Assembly: GCF_900102175.1 (NCBI RefSeq)
Contig: NZ_FNKN01000001.1
Span: forward strand, 868,001-932,000
Direction of reading: 5' to 3'
From: Microbacterium sp. cf332
GTDB taxonomy: Bacteria > Actinomycetota > Actinomycetes > Actinomycetales > Microbacteriaceae
Length of the DNA stretch: 64,000 bases
A program made the position numbers and the translations under genes. Under the pieces are notes generated by a model. That model was not told the DNA's origin. It made no database searches and saw nothing but the letters and a program-made list of their open reading frames with translations. The stretch's first letter is position 1. The number at the start of each line of letters is the position of its first letter. Positions 1-11,519 of this stretch are shown here, in pieces.

Positions 1-747
1 CAGGTCGTCGAGCGAGCCGTGCCAGAGGGGGTAGTACGACAGCCCCACCGCGTCGAAGTCGACCCCGCGAGCGGTGATCTCGTCGAACCAGCGGCGGTAG
101 AGGTCGGCGGCACCCCCCGCATCGAGATGAAGCACGATCCGTGAGCCCGGGGCGGCCGCGCGCACCGCTGCCGATCCCGCTTGCAGCAGTGTCGCGAGCC
201 GGTCGTACTGCGCTCGGGCCTCCTCGACGGGGACGGCGGCGAAGGTGCGACTTTCGAGGTCGTACTTCGGCGTGCGGCCGAACGGCCACAGCATCCCGTT
301 CGTCGTCTCATTGCCGACCTGGACCCACTCCGGGCTTCCGGCCGCGCCCCGCACCGCGTCGACCACGTCGCTCGTGTGCGCCGCGACGGCGTCGCACACC
401 CCGCGCATATCGAGATGCCGCCATGATCGAGGGAGCGACTGCTTCTTGGGGTCGGCCCAGAAGTCGCTGTAGTGCAGGTCGACCATGAGGCCGAGACCGG
501 CGGCGCGAGCCCGTTCGGCGAGACGGAGAGTGGTGTCGAGATCGTTGGTCCCGCCCTGATAGGGACGGCCTTCGGCGTCGGTGGGATCGACCCACACCCG
601 CAATCGGGCGAGGTTCACGCCGTGGTCGGCGAGGATCGCGAACAGGTCTCTCGTGCCCACCGCATCGGAGAACCGCGCCCCCAGGGCCTCGATCTCCGCG
701 GTCATCGACACGTCGGCGCCCCGGACGGGCAGTGGCGTAGTCGTCAT
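1..747 (-). CDS. GH53 endo-beta-1,4-galactanase, partial (C-terminus outside window)
   Basis: Glycoside hydrolase family 53 enzyme, expected to cut beta-1,4-galactan or galacto-oligosaccharides. 249 residues are visible; the frame is still open at base 1. Family signatures: RLRVWVDP near residue 48, LHYSDFWADP near 91, and QVGNET at about 143-149, where Glu148 fits the acid/base catalyst. The ATG at 747 shares ATGA with the stop of the upstream permease, and a purine-rich stretch (GGAGGAGAG) precedes it. There is no signal peptide: the protein starts directly with the catalytic fold, so it probably acts in the cytoplasm on imported oligosaccharides, unlike typical secreted galactanases. Last visible gene of the sugar operon. 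Confidence 0.9.
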   Translation of the reverse strand, partial: MTTTPLPVRGADVSMTAEIEALGARFSDAVGTRDLFAILADHGVNLARLRVWVDPTDAEGRPYQGGTNDLDTTLRLAERARAAGLGLMVDLHYSDFWADPKKQSLPRSWRHLDMRGVCDAVAAHTSDVVDAVRGAAGSPEWVQVGNETTNGMLWPFGRTPKYDLESRTFAAVPVEEARAQYDRLATLLQAGSAAVRAAAPGSRIVLHLDAGGAADLYRRWFDEITARGVDFDAVGLSYYPLWHGSLDDL

Positions 748-1577
748 TCTTTCTCTCCTCCTTGAGCGAGCCCCGCGACCAGGTAGCGCTGGAGCATCAT
801 GTAGAGCACCGTGATGGGCACCGCGACGAGAATGGCCCCCGCCGCGAAGGTCGTGAAGTCGTTCCGGGTCTGATCCGAGATCAGTTGGAACAGTCCTATC
901 GCGACGGTGTAGTTCTGCGGGCTGCTTATCAACAGGCGCGGCAGGATGAAGTCCATCCAGGGCACGGCGAACTGGGTCACCGCGACGAACGTGAGCATCG
1001 GGGTCATCAGCGGCAGCAGGATGCGCGTGAAGATCTGCAGATGCGAGGCACCGTCGAGCACCGCCGCCTCGTCGAGGCTGGTCGAGATGCCGTCGAGGTA
1101 ACCCTTGAGGAGCCAGATGTTGTAGGGCACCGCTGCAGCGACGCTCGCGATGATCAGGCCCGCGAGACTGTCGAGCAGACCGAAGTTCAGGTACAGGATG
1201 TAGATCGCGATGGCGGTCATGAACGTGGGGAAGATCTGGATGACGAGCATGACCAGCAGGCCGATGCGGCGGCCCGAGAAGCGCAGCCGCGCGAAGACGT
1301 AGGCGGCGATCGCCGACAGCAGCACGCTCAGGACCATGTTCGACACGGCCACGATGAGCGAGTTGCCGTACCAGGTCGCGAACGGCGTGTCGGTGAACAG
1401 CCGGACGTAGTTGGCGAGCGTCGGGTCGGCGGGGATCGCCGACGCCTGCGCGAGCGATCGCCCTGATCCGAGCGAGGAGCCGACGATCCACGCCAGCGGA
1501 TACAGCACGATGACGGCCACGACGACGAGCTCGACGTGGATGAGCGCGGTGATGACGCGACTTCGGGTTCTATGCAT
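744..1577 (-). CDS. Sugar ABC transporter permease, MalG/GanQ type
   Basis: Inner-membrane permease of a CUT1 carbohydrate importer, 277 aa. One N-terminal membrane helix (about residues 15-35) is followed by the transport core; the cytoplasmic EAA loop, which contacts the ATPase, is seen as EAAVLDG at 169-175. It overlaps the upstream permease by 8 bp and the downstream GH53 gene by 4 bp (ATGA), so the units are translationally coupled. No ATPase gene is in the operon; a shared MsiK-like ATPase encoded elsewhere is likely, as is usual for actinobacterial CUT1 systems. Substrate assignment (galacto-oligosaccharides) is inferred from the GH53 neighbour. Confidence 0.9.
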   Translation of the reverse strand: MHRTRSRVITALIHVELVVVAVIVLYPLAWIVGSSLGSGRSLAQASAIPADPTLANYVRLFTDTPFATWYGNSLIVAVSNMVLSVLLSAIAAYVFARLRFSGRRIGLLVMLVIQIFPTFMTAIAIYILYLNFGLLDSLAGLIIASVAAAVPYNIWLLKGYLDGISTSLDEAAVLDGASHLQIFTRILLPLMTPMLTFVAVTQFAVPWMDFILPRLLISSPQNYTVAIGLFQLISDQTRNDFTTFAAGAILVAVPITVLYMMLQRYLVAGLAQGGEKE

Positions 1578-2946
1578 CGGTGAAGGCCTTCGAACGACGC
1601 AGGCTCCAGACGGAGAAGCTCCCGACGATGACGAAGATCAGGATCGACATCACGGATGCGATGTCGTAGAGCCCGTTGTCGAGGGTGAGTTTGTAGAGCC
1701 AGGTGATGAGGATGTCGGTGCTTCCCGCGTACCGGTAGTCGGGGTTGGCGGGGCCGCCCTGGGTGAGGAAGTAGATGACGCCGAAGTTGTTGAAGTTCGC
1801 GACGAATGACAGCACGATGAGCGGGGCCGTGGCCCGCAGCACGATCGGCAGGGTGATGTAGCGCACCTGCTGAGCCGCGGACGCGCCGTCGATTCGAGCG
1901 GCTTCGTAGTAGCTCGGCGAGATGTTGGTCAGCGCGCCGCTCACGAGCGCCATGAAGTACGGGAAGCCGAGCCACAGGTTCACGAGCAGCGCGATGATCC
2001 GGGCGAGCCACGGGTTCGCCGGGTCGGTCAGCCACATCACCCGCTCGGACGTCACACCCCCATCGATCAAGGCCTGACTGATGGGTCCGAACTGGCCGTT
2101 GAACATCGAGCGGAAGACGAGGGCGGAGATCATCGCCGGCACGGCCCACGGCAGGAAGAAGATGCTCCGCCAGAGACGCGGGAAGCGGACCCGCCGACTC
2201 GAGACGAGCACCGCCTGGAGGAAGCCGAACACGTAGGTCGTCGCCGTCGCGAGCACCGCCCAGGCGATGGTCCACCCGAGCACGCCGAAGAACGTCGCGC
2301 CCCAGGCGCCGGCGCCGAGGAGCTGGCGGAAGTTCGCCAGACCGACCCACTCGACGAGCTGCAGGGGCGGCAGGTTGTCTCTGCTGTAGTCCGTGAACGC
2401 GATGAGGATGCCGAAGACGACGGGCAGGGCGGTGACGAACAGCAGCAGCACCAGGGTCGGCGCAAGCACCAGGTACGGGAACGACCGCTGCAGGGAGTCC
2501 CGGGCCCAGGCTCGCAGACGCACGCGCTCGCGGGTCTCGAGGTAGCGACGTCGTGTACGCGCGGCATCGCGGACCGACCACACCGTGAGGGCGAGGAGCA
2601 GCGACAGGACGAGGACGGCGATGATCCCGTTGATCATGAGGATGATCGAGTGATCGCCCGTCGTCAGGCCCGCCACCGTCATCGTCCGCGGCTGCGTGCC
2701 GAGCGTCAGGAGTCCCCAGAGCCCGCGCACGAAGAATCCGCCGTGAGTGCGGGGCGTGTACCCGTCGAGGTTCGCGTAGTGCCCCGTGAGCAGCTCGACG
2801 ACGAGAGCGACCACGGAGGTGAGCGCGAGCGCGACACCCTTCGTCCATTCGCGGTTGAGCAGCTGCCCCAGTCCCGGCACGAGCGCGGAGGCGAGCCCGA
2901 GCGACCACGGTGCCGCCGGGCCCCCTCCGCGATGGTGCGGGGTCAC
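1570..2946 (-). CDS. Sugar ABC transporter permease, MalF/GanP type
   Basis: Partner permease of the same importer, 458 aa. I chose the GTG at 2946 because it overlaps the stop of the binding-protein gene (GTGA), as elsewhere in the operon; a start further upstream would intrude into that gene. The N-terminal part has two or three membrane segments with the sequence PGLGQLLNREW near residue 25, resembling the extended N-terminus of GanP-like MalF proteins. The permease core follows, with an EAA loop (YYEAARIDGAS) in the last third. It should pair with the MalG-type protein downstream to form the channel. Confidence 0.88.
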   Translation of the reverse strand: MTPHHRGGGPAAPWSLGLASALVPGLGQLLNREWTKGVALALTSVVALVVELLTGHYANLDGYTPRTHGGFFVRGLWGLLTLGTQPRTMTVAGLTTGDHSIILMINGIIAVLVLSLLLALTVWSVRDAARTRRRYLETRERVRLRAWARDSLQRSFPYLVLAPTLVLLLFVTALPVVFGILIAFTDYSRDNLPPLQLVEWVGLANFRQLLGAGAWGATFFGVLGWTIAWAVLATATTYVFGFLQAVLVSSRRVRFPRLWRSIFFLPWAVPAMISALVFRSMFNGQFGPISQALIDGGVTSERVMWLTDPANPWLARIIALLVNLWLGFPYFMALVSGALTNISPSYYEAARIDGASAAQQVRYITLPIVLRATAPLIVLSFVANFNNFGVIYFLTQGGPANPDYRYAGSTDILITWLYKLTLDNGLYDIASVMSILIFVIVGSFSVWSLRRSKAFTDA

Positions 2947-4262
2947 TCCCCCAGCCCGGTCAGATCGGCGTAGCCCGAGACGGCCTGCCGTTGAGCGGTG
3001 GGGGCGTCGAGGACCCGGTCCCACACGCTGGCGACCAGGGTGTTCCCGACCGTCCAGAGCTTGTCGCCGACGTCTGCGATGAGGTCGGATCGCTCGGCTT
3101 GCGCGAGGATGCCCGCTGCGTGCTCATCGTCGGCGAGGCCGGGGACCGCCTCGGCGTTCTCACTCGTCAATGCGGGGATGCCCCCGGTCGTGTCGTATAG
3201 AGCAGCGGCCGCGGCGTCCGAAGCGAGGAAGGCGGCGAACACGCGAGCCGCTCCGGGGTACGCCGAGTAACCCGACACCACGCCGACGCCGAGGCCTGCG
3301 AGCGTCGCGGGCTCGTCCCCGCCATCGACGGCCGGCAGGGTGGTCACGCCGAACTCGAAGCCCGCCGCCTCGCCCGCGGCGGTGAAATCGCCGATCGACC
3401 AGGGGCCCGTGATCACGTAGGGCGTCTCCCCCTTGGCGAATTCCATCTCGATTGAATCCCAGGTGGCATCGGCGGAGTTCACCTGCCAGAGGTCCCGAAG
3501 CGCACCGTAGTACTCGAGCGCCGTCGTCAGCGCGGCATCGTTGAGGCCCGGGTCCGCGGCGTCGCCCGTGAGGTGCCATCCGAGCGACGTGAGGACGGGA
3601 TAGGCGTAGTACAGCTCGCCGCTCAGCCACCGGACGGCCCACCGGTTCGCGCGTGGGTCGTTGTACCCCGCCGCGAGCTCGCGGATCTGCTCCCATGTCT
3701 GTGCCGGCTCGCTCGAGCCGGTGAGCTGCTGCAGCAGGGTCTTGTTGTAGAACAGTGCGATCGACTCGGTCGATACCGGCACGCCGTAGAGCTCACCCTC
3801 CCGGCTGACGACTCCGGCGAACGTCTCTCCGACGCGCTCCGTGATCTCGGTGTCGTACTGCCCCAGCGGCGCGGCGACACCCGAGTCGATCGCTGCCGGG
3901 AGGTCGGTGAAGTTCGTGAAGTAGACGTCGGCACCCGTGCCCGCCTCACCGTCGAGCTTCATCTTCGCCACGGCGTCCACCTTCGACACCGTGGTGAGCT
4001 CGACACGGATGCCGGGGTGCTGCGCGGTGAAGGCATCGACCAGGGCTTCGCCGTACGCGGGATACTCGACCCAGACCTTCAGCGGCGCCTCTCCGCCGGC
4101 GATCTCCGGCTCGATCTCGTAGGCGCCCGCCTCGGCGTCCCAGGCGAGAGAGGACTGCGCGACGTCGGGCGCCGTCGAGCAGCCGGCGACGAGCCCGACG
4201 CCCAGGAGCGCGACCGTTCCCGCCGCTGTGCGGGCGATGGATGCTGTGTTCCGGATGGTCAT
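2943..4262 (-). CDS. Extracellular sugar-binding lipoprotein, GanS/MalE type
   Basis: Solute-binding protein of the CUT1 importer, 439 aa. The ATG at 4262 gives a lipoprotein signal: basic residues, a hydrophobic stretch, then lipobox VAGC with the modified Cys at position 28; GAGGGAG lies 6-7 nt upstream. Longer in-frame starts would put the signal sequence in the middle. The mature part has the cluster-B binding-protein look (LKVWVEYPAYGEALVDAF, later YNKTLL and a C-terminal WDRVLD region). First gene of the operon binding protein-MalF-MalG-GH53; the set matches a galactan/galacto-oligosaccharide uptake system. The ligand is inferred from the hydrolase. Confidence 0.9.
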   Translation of the reverse strand: MTIRNTASIARTAAGTVALLGVGLVAGCSTAPDVAQSSLAWDAEAGAYEIEPEIAGGEAPLKVWVEYPAYGEALVDAFTAQHPGIRVELTTVSKVDAVAKMKLDGEAGTGADVYFTNFTDLPAAIDSGVAAPLGQYDTEITERVGETFAGVVSREGELYGVPVSTESIALFYNKTLLQQLTGSSEPAQTWEQIRELAAGYNDPRANRWAVRWLSGELYYAYPVLTSLGWHLTGDAADPGLNDAALTTALEYYGALRDLWQVNSADATWDSIEMEFAKGETPYVITGPWSIGDFTAAGEAAGFEFGVTTLPAVDGGDEPATLAGLGVGVVSGYSAYPGAARVFAAFLASDAAAAALYDTTGGIPALTSENAEAVPGLADDEHAAGILAQAERSDLIADVGDKLWTVGNTLVASVWDRVLDAPTAQRQAVSGYADLTGLGE

Positions 4263-4283
4263 GCGAACTCCCTCGTTGCTGTG

Positions 4284-4317
4284 ACTGTGACCGGTCCCAG
4301 TCAACTGACACGGTCCC
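4284..4317 (-). promoter_or_regulatory. Direct repeats upstream of the sugar operon, possible operator
   Basis: Two similar segments lie 22-36 bp upstream of the lipoprotein start and continue outward: plus-strand ACTGTGACCGGTCCC at 4284-4298 and ACTGACACGGTCCC at 4304-4317. They repeat at about two helical turns, which fits binding by a regulator to one face of the DNA. No regulator gene is adjacent and no clear -10/-35 pair is visible, so this is a weak candidate. Confidence 0.3.
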
Positions 4318-4413
4318 CGTGAGTCCATGACGGTAGTGGCAGGATGCGGGCATCGCCCGCGCTCTCCCCTGTGCAGGAGGCGATGCGCTCGTTCCCCGAC
4401 GGGACGTGCGCGG

Positions 4414-5670
4414 TCAGTCCGCGCTTGGGCCGTCCTCAGCCGGCCTCGCGGCAGCGATGTGGGAGATGGGGCGCCACACGAGAACGAGCGTGAGGGCGGC
4501 GCCGACGAACGCGAACCACCAGGGTCCGGTCGGCCCCCACACCTGGGCGATGACACCGCCGAGGGCCTGACCGATGACGAGTCCGCCGAAGACGCCGACC
4601 ATGTTCACCGATGCGATGCGGCCCTGCAGTTCGTGGGGCACGAGCCGCTGGCGAACCGTGGTGGAGATCGTCGCCCAGACGAAGGCGTACGCGCCGAACG
4701 CGATCATGATGACGAACGCCACGACGCCGGAGGTCGTGAGGGCGAACGCGAGATGCATGAGCACCTCTGCCGTCAGGCAGACGCGCATGAGGGCTGCGAA
4801 CGAGAAGCGCCGCTCGAGTCGCCCGAAGAGGAGCGTGGCGGCCAGTCCCCCGATCGCCGACGCGGTGGTCAGCGCGCCGTACCCGATCGGCCCCATCCCC
4901 AGGTAGTCCGTCGCGTAGAGGACGAGCACGCCCCACGGCGCCGCCCAGGTGACGTTGAACGTGAGGATGATGACGACGAGCATCCGTACCGGCGGGTTCT
5001 GCCACAGCCACCGGATCCCGCTGACGATGTCGGTGTGCACCGGAGTGGGCTCGCGCGGCGCCTCGGTCGGTTCGACACGGCGGGTGGCGGTTATCCGCGA
5101 GATGAGGACGATGGCGAGCGCGACGCACACGCCCTGCACGGCGAACGGCAGGAAATGGCCCACCGCGAAGAGGAACGCGCCCAACGGCGGACCGCCGAGC
5201 TGGTTCGCGATGAGGAACCCCGCCTGCAGACGGGCGTTGCCGATGCCGAGGTCGGGCTTGCGCACCATCATCGGCAGCAGGGTGCTGCTCGTCGTGTCGA
5301 CGAAGACCTCGGCGGTGCCGTAGAGGAACGCGGCCGCGAGCACCATCCAGATGCTCGCGCCTCCGGTGACGAGGAAGGCGCACAGTCCGAGCAGCACGAG
5401 CGCGCGGATGCCGTTGGCCGCCATGATCAGCACGCGACGGTCGACGCGGTCGGCGATCGCCCCGGCGTGCAGGCCGAACAGCAACCAAGGAAGGAACTGC
5501 ATGATCGCGCCGGAGGCGACGAGGATCGGCGACTCGGTCATCGATGCGATGAGGAGCGGGGCGGCGGCGAGCGCGATCCCGTCGCCGATGTTGCTCGTCA
5601 CCGACGACGCGAACAGCCAGCGGAAGTCGCGCCCCAGTCGTCGCGGCACTATCCACTCTGCGATGCCCAC
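4414..5670 (-). CDS. MFS transporter (MFS_3, EntS-like exporter)
   Basis: Multidrug/metabolite exporter of the major facilitator superfamily, 418 aa, about 12 membrane helices. Typical features: N-terminal FRWLFASSVTSNIGDG, and the loop 2-3 motif region AGAIADRVDRR near residue 73. Start GTG at 5670 is preceded by TAGGCT six bases upstream and no ribosome binding site, indicating a leaderless transcript. It is divergent from a DUF998-TetR pair across about 80 bp, so the TetR protein may control it. Substrate unknown; MFS_3 includes siderophore and macrolide exporters. Confidence 0.85.
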   Translation of the reverse strand: MGIAEWIVPRRLGRDFRWLFASSVTSNIGDGIALAAAPLLIASMTESPILVASGAIMQFLPWLLFGLHAGAIADRVDRRVLIMAANGIRALVLLGLCAFLVTGGASIWMVLAAAFLYGTAEVFVDTTSSTLLPMMVRKPDLGIGNARLQAGFLIANQLGGPPLGAFLFAVGHFLPFAVQGVCVALAIVLISRITATRRVEPTEAPREPTPVHTDIVSGIRWLWQNPPVRMLVVIILTFNVTWAAPWGVLVLYATDYLGMGPIGYGALTTASAIGGLAATLLFGRLERRFSFAALMRVCLTAEVLMHLAFALTTSGVVAFVIMIAFGAYAFVWATISTTVRQRLVPHELQGRIASVNMVGVFGGLVIGQALGGVIAQVWGPTGPWWFAFVGAALTLVLVWRPISHIAAARPAEDGPSAD

Positions 5671-5676
5671 CGCACG

Positions 5677-5682
5677 AGCCTA
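5677..5682 (-). promoter_or_regulatory. -10 hexamer TAGGCT, leaderless start of MFS gene
   Basis: TAGGCT with a 6-nt gap to the GTG start. No clear -35. Confidence 0.55.
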
Positions 5683-5736
5683 GGGCGAGCCGCAGACATC
5701 GATTCGCCGCGGTATCCGTCGCACCCGCTCTCGGTT

Positions 5737-5751
5737 GGACTAATATGGTCC
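5737..5751. promoter_or_regulatory. Palindrome over the DUF998-TetR promoter (candidate TetR operator)
   Basis: GGACTAATATGGTCC has GGAC/GTCC arms around a 7-bp centre containing the -10 hexamer TAATAT (5741-5746). A repressor bound here would block the promoter directly. The TetR gene two genes downstream is the obvious candidate, and the site is close enough to the divergent MFS promoter to affect it too. The arms are only 4-5 bp, so chance is not excluded. Confidence 0.4.
5741..5746 (+). promoter_or_regulatory. -10 hexamer TAATAT, leaderless start of DUF998 gene
   Basis: Near-consensus -10 with a 7-nt gap to the ATG at 5754. It decides between the ATG at 5745, which lies inside the -10, and the one at 5754. 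Confidence 0.6.
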
Positions 5752-5753
5752 GC

Positions 5754-6428
5754 ATGCGACCGATTCAGTCCAGAAGTGCATCCCTGTGGCTTCTCGCGGC
5801 AGCGGTGTACCTCGCGGCCGAAGGGGTCACCGCCCTGGCCTTCCCCGGCTACTCGTATGCCACGAACTACATCAGCGACCTCGGCGTGCCCGACGTCGGC
5901 CTGTTCCAGGGGCGGACGATGGACTCGCCGCTGCACGTCGTCATGAACGTCGCGTTCGTCGCGCACGGCATCCTGTTCGCCGCGGCGGCGGTGCTCACCG
6001 CGCGGAGCGATGTGTGGCGGGCCGGCGTCCGCCGCTGGTTCGTCGGGCTCGCGCTCGTGCACGCCGTCGGCATCATCCTGGTCGGGCTGTTCCCGGGCAG
6101 CCAGACGAATGCAAGCAACGGCCTGATCGTCTTCCATGTCCTCGGCGCCGCGATGGCCATCATCGCGGGCAACGCCGCCGTCATCGTCGCGGGGGTGACC
6201 CTGCTGCGGCGGGGGCCGCGCTGGCTGGGCACGACGTCGATCGCGCTCGGCGTGGTCGGCCTCGTCAATCTGGTGATGCTGCTCGTCGACTCGAACTCGA
6301 CCGCCGTCGATCTGCTGCCCGACGGCGTCTGGGAGCGTTTGGCCGTCTACGCGATCCTGGCCTGGGAACTGCTCGTCGGCACCGTGACGCTCGCGACCCG
6401 GCGCGGTCGTTCGGCGGTGCGCGCATGA
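5754..6428 (+). CDS. DUF998 family membrane protein
   Basis: Integral membrane protein of 224 aa with about six hydrophobic segments; the pattern AFPGYSYATNYISDLG near residue 30 is characteristic of DUF998. Function of the family is unknown. I use the ATG at 5754 rather than 5745 because a TAATAT -10 sits at 5741-5746, making 5754 the natural leaderless start. Its last codon overlaps the TetR gene (ATGA), so the two are cotranscribed. Confidence 0.85.
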   Translation: MRPIQSRSASLWLLAAAVYLAAEGVTALAFPGYSYATNYISDLGVPDVGLFQGRTMDSPLHVVMNVAFVAHGILFAAAAVLTARSDVWRAGVRRWFVGLALVHAVGIILVGLFPGSQTNASNGLIVFHVLGAAMAIIAGNAAVIVAGVTLLRRGPRWLGTTSIALGVVGLVNLVMLLVDSNSTAVDLLPDGVWERLAVYAILAWELLVGTVTLATRRGRSAVRA

Positions 6429-7015
6429 CGGGCAGCGGTCGTGCTCGATCCGTGCGCCCCTCGTCGGCAGAGATCGACGAGGCCGTACTGGATGCGGCGG
6501 CCGCCCTCGTCGCCCGGCGCGGCGCCCGCGACACCTCGGTGCAGGCCGTCGCTGACGCCACGGGGTTCTCGAAGACGGGTCTTCTCCGGCGGTTCCCCTC
6601 GAAGGACGCGCTCATCGACGCGTCACTGGCGCAGTGCGTGAGCCTGACCGAAGGCGTTCACCGTGTCGTCGCGGCATTCACGGCCGACGACGCAGACCGC
6701 GACGCTGCCGCGATCGACGGCTTGGTCGATCTCGCGCTCAGCCACCCGGGCTGGGCTCAGGTCGTGCTCGCGTCCATCCCCCCGATCGCCGACGAGCGTC
6801 TGCGTCCCGGGCTCGCGCGGATCGGCGACCTCGTGTCGGACATGTTCCGCATCGGCGAGCACAGCGCCCTGCCGCGCCGCGCCCGCGTGACCGGCGCCCT
6901 CGGGGTGCTCGTGACCCTCGCCCTGACCTACGAGGCCGAGACCACCGCCGACACCGCGCGACCCCTCATCGTGGATGTGTGCCGGTCGACGCTCGGCTAC
7001 CGGAGCGGCACGTAG
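6425..7015 (+). CDS. TetR family transcriptional regulator
   Basis: Repressor of 196 aa. The N-terminal helix-turn-helix is seen at about residues 20-65 ([19 protein letters not shown], then [17 protein letters not shown]), typical of TetR; the rest is a variable all-helical ligand domain. Start ATG overlaps the DUF998 stop. Likely autoregulates through the palindrome at 5737-5751 and may also control the divergent MFS exporter and the UvrA-like ATPase immediately downstream. The inducer is unknown. Confidence 0.88.
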   Translation: MTGSGRARSVRPSSAEIDEAVLDAAAALVARRGARDTSVQAVADATGFSKTGLLRRFPSKDALIDASLAQCVSLTEGVHRVVAAFTADDADRDAAAIDGLVDLALSHPGWAQVVLASIPPIADERLRPGLARIGDLVSDMFRIGEHSALPRRARVTGALGVLVTLALTYEAETTADTARPLIVDVCRSTLGYRSGT

Positions 7016-7018
7016 GCT
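7013..7018 (+). promoter_or_regulatory. -10 hexamer TAGGCT, leaderless start of UvrA2-like gene
   Basis: TAGGCT overlaps the TAG stop of the TetR gene and lies 6 nt before the ATG at 7025. It would give the ATPase its own promoter. Confidence 0.5.
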
Positions 7019-7024
7019 TGCCCG

Positions 7025-9571
<2,547 letters not shown>

Positions 9572-9605
9572 GGAATGAAGTCGGGCCCGTTCCGTTGACC
9601 CCAGG

Positions 9606-10703
9606 ATGACTCCTTCGACGCACGCCCCCGACTCCCCCGTCCGCCGAGCCCTCGTCGTCGGCGCCTCGGGCATCACCGGTTCGGCGCTCGTCGACCACCT
9701 GATCAAGGACGGCTGGGAGGTCTTGGCGCTCTCGCGGCGCGCGTCGTCCGAGGGGGTGGTACGAGGCATCGCGGCCGATCTGCGAGACCCGGACAGCCTG
9801 CGGGCGGCCCTCGCCGACGAGCATCCCACCCACGTGTTCTTCACCGCGTGGCAGCGACAGGCCACCGAGGCCGAGAACATCGCGGTCAACGGCGCCATGG
9901 TGCGTGATCTCCTCGCCGCGCTCACGCACGCACCCCTCGAGCATGTCGCGCTCGTGACCGGGCTGAAGCACTATCTCGGCCCGTTCGAGGCCTACGCTGC
10001 CGGCGAGATGCCCGACACGCCGTTCCACGAGGAAGAGGAGCGCCTCGACACCCCGAACTTCTACTACGCGCAGGAGGACGAGCTCTTCGCCGCGGCGGCG
10101 GAGCAGGGCTTCACCTGGTCGGTGCACCGTTCGCACACCGTGATCGGCTACGCCGTCGGCAACGCGATGAACATGGGGCTGACGATCGCCGCGCAGGCGA
10201 CGATCGCCAAGGAGCTCGATCTCGACTTCGTGTTCCCCGGCAGTGAGACTCAGTGGAACGGCCTGACCGACATGACCGACGCCGGTGTCCTCGCCGAACA
10301 GATGGTCTGGGCCGCGACGGATCCCGCGGGCGCCGACGAGGCCTTCAACATCGTCAACGGCGACGTCTTCCGGTGGCGCTGGATGTGGCCCCGTCTGGCG
10401 GAACACCTCGGCGTCGACCCGGACCGGGTGAAGGGCTACGAGAACGCACCGCGGCCTCTCGAGCAGCAGATGGCCGACCACGAGCATGCGTGGCCCGACA
10501 TCGCCCGCAAGCACGGGCTCATCGAATCCGACCTGAGCCGCGTCGCCTCGTGGTGGCACACCGATGCCGACCTCGGACGCGACATGGAGGTCGTCACCGA
10601 CATGGGCAAGAGCCGGGATGCCGGATTCCTCGCCTACCGGCGGACGGAACAGGCCTTCGCAGACCTGTTCGACCGCTACCGCGCCGAACGCCTGATCCCC
10701 TGA
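9606..10703 (+). CDS. SDR family oxidoreductase, PRISE (iridoid synthase-like)
   Basis: NAD(P)H-dependent short-chain reductase, 365 aa. The nucleotide-binding loop is GASGITG at residues 19-25. The segment NFYYAQEDEL near residue 150 is the signature of the progesterone 5-beta-reductase/iridoid synthase-like (PRISE) group, with the catalytic Tyr; DVFRWRWMW is another conserved stretch. These enzymes reduce enones, but the bacterial substrate is unknown. Isolated gene, convergent with the NUDIX gene; no strong ribosome binding site is visible before the ATG. Confidence 0.82.
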   Translation: MTPSTHAPDSPVRRALVVGASGITGSALVDHLIKDGWEVLALSRRASSEGVVRGIAADLRDPDSLRAALADEHPTHVFFTAWQRQATEAENIAVNGAMVRDLLAALTHAPLEHVALVTGLKHYLGPFEAYAAGEMPDTPFHEEEERLDTPNFYYAQEDELFAAAAEQGFTWSVHRSHTVIGYAVGNAMNMGLTIAAQATIAKELDLDFVFPGSETQWNGLTDMTDAGVLAEQMVWAATDPAGADEAFNIVNGDVFRWRWMWPRLAEHLGVDPDRVKGYENAPRPLEQQMADHEHAWPDIARKHGLIESDLSRVASWWHTDADLGRDMEVVTDMGKSRDAGFLAYRRTEQAFADLFDRYRAERLIP

Positions 10704-10764
10704 CGGCGCCGACCCTCGGGTTCGCGCGAGGTGACGGGCGGGCGAGCAAGATCGGTTCGGCGCG

Positions 10765-11271
10765 CTACACCGGGATCGAGACGGGGTCACCGATCAAGGA
10801 ACGGACGATCGCCCGCACCGACGGGAAGGTGTCGAGTGCCTGCACCTCACCGAGGGAGAACCACCCGGCCGCGTGGACCTCGACCTCGGCGAAGTGCACG
10901 GTCTCGTCGCCCACGACGTCGAGCGCGAAGGCCATGTCCATGTGGATGTGCGCCGGTTCGCCCGGCCGCTCCGGGATCAGTTGGTAGCTCATGCTGAGAG
11001 GCAGGTCGAGTTGAGCTTCCTTCGTGCCGTCCACCTCGAGATCGACGCCCGGGTGCGGCCTGAGCGCTGCGCGGATCCCCGTCTCCTCGTGCACCTCTCG
11101 CACGACCGCCACCTGCGGCGTCTCGTCGGGATCGACATGGCCACCGGGAGGAAGCCACTTCAGGAGCTTCCGATGGTGCACGAGCAGCACCCTGTCGCCG
11201 GCGCCGCTCACGACGTAGCCGCTGACGGTGAACTGCTTCTCGAACTGCGTCGTGCTCTCGATGATCGTCAT
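10765..11271 (-). CDS. NUDIX hydrolase
   Basis: Hydrolase of nucleoside diphosphates linked to another moiety, 168 aa. A complete Nudix box is present at about residues 43-66: G-x5-E-x7-REVHEETGI, with the REXXEE core that binds the metal. Start ATG at 11271 has AGAGGGA nearby upstream. The substrate cannot be predicted from sequence. It reads away from a terminator that ends the hypothetical gene upstream on the same strand. Confidence 0.88.
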   Translation of the reverse strand: MTIIESTTQFEKQFTVSGYVVSGAGDRVLLVHHRKLLKWLPPGGHVDPDETPQVAVVREVHEETGIRAALRPHPGVDLEVDGTKEAQLDLPLSMSYQLIPERPGEPAHIHMDMAFALDVVGDETVHFAEVEVHAAGWFSLGEVQALDTFPSVRAIVRSLIGDPVSIPV

Positions 11272-11333
11272 GTCGTCGTCCCTCTTCTGCGGCAGATTCG
11301 ACGGTAGCCGACGCCGCCTGAGGCGGAACAGAA

Positions 11334-11363
11334 GAAGCCCCCCGCGTCTCCGCGAAGGGCTTC
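11334..11363 (-). terminator. Rho-independent terminator
   Basis: GAAGCCC/GGGCTTC arms enclose a second CGCG-tctc-CGCG stem; on the minus strand the hairpin is followed by TTCTTCTGTT. It should end the hypothetical gene 11520-12071. A further small hairpin (CCGCC-TGA-GGCGG, 11314-11326) follows. The remaining 155 bp up to 11519 hold no gene with a usable start; one minus-strand frame stays open without a start codon. Confidence 0.75.
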
Positions 11364-11519
11364 GGAGCGGTCAGCGATCGTTCGACCGTGGTCGCCGGTG
11401 CGGCTCGAGATGGGAGCGAATCAGCCTGAGTCCAGCGATGGCGAGCTCTATCCACGCGCTCGGCAGGACGACGCCGTGGTTGACGGCTCCTAGCCCGTGA
11501 CGACTCGCAACGGCGTCTC

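Noticed and set aside
11364..11519. A minus-strand frame of about 50 codons reading like protein after the hypothetical gene
   Set aside because: No start codon is available in the frame and it would need a frameshift from the gene upstream.
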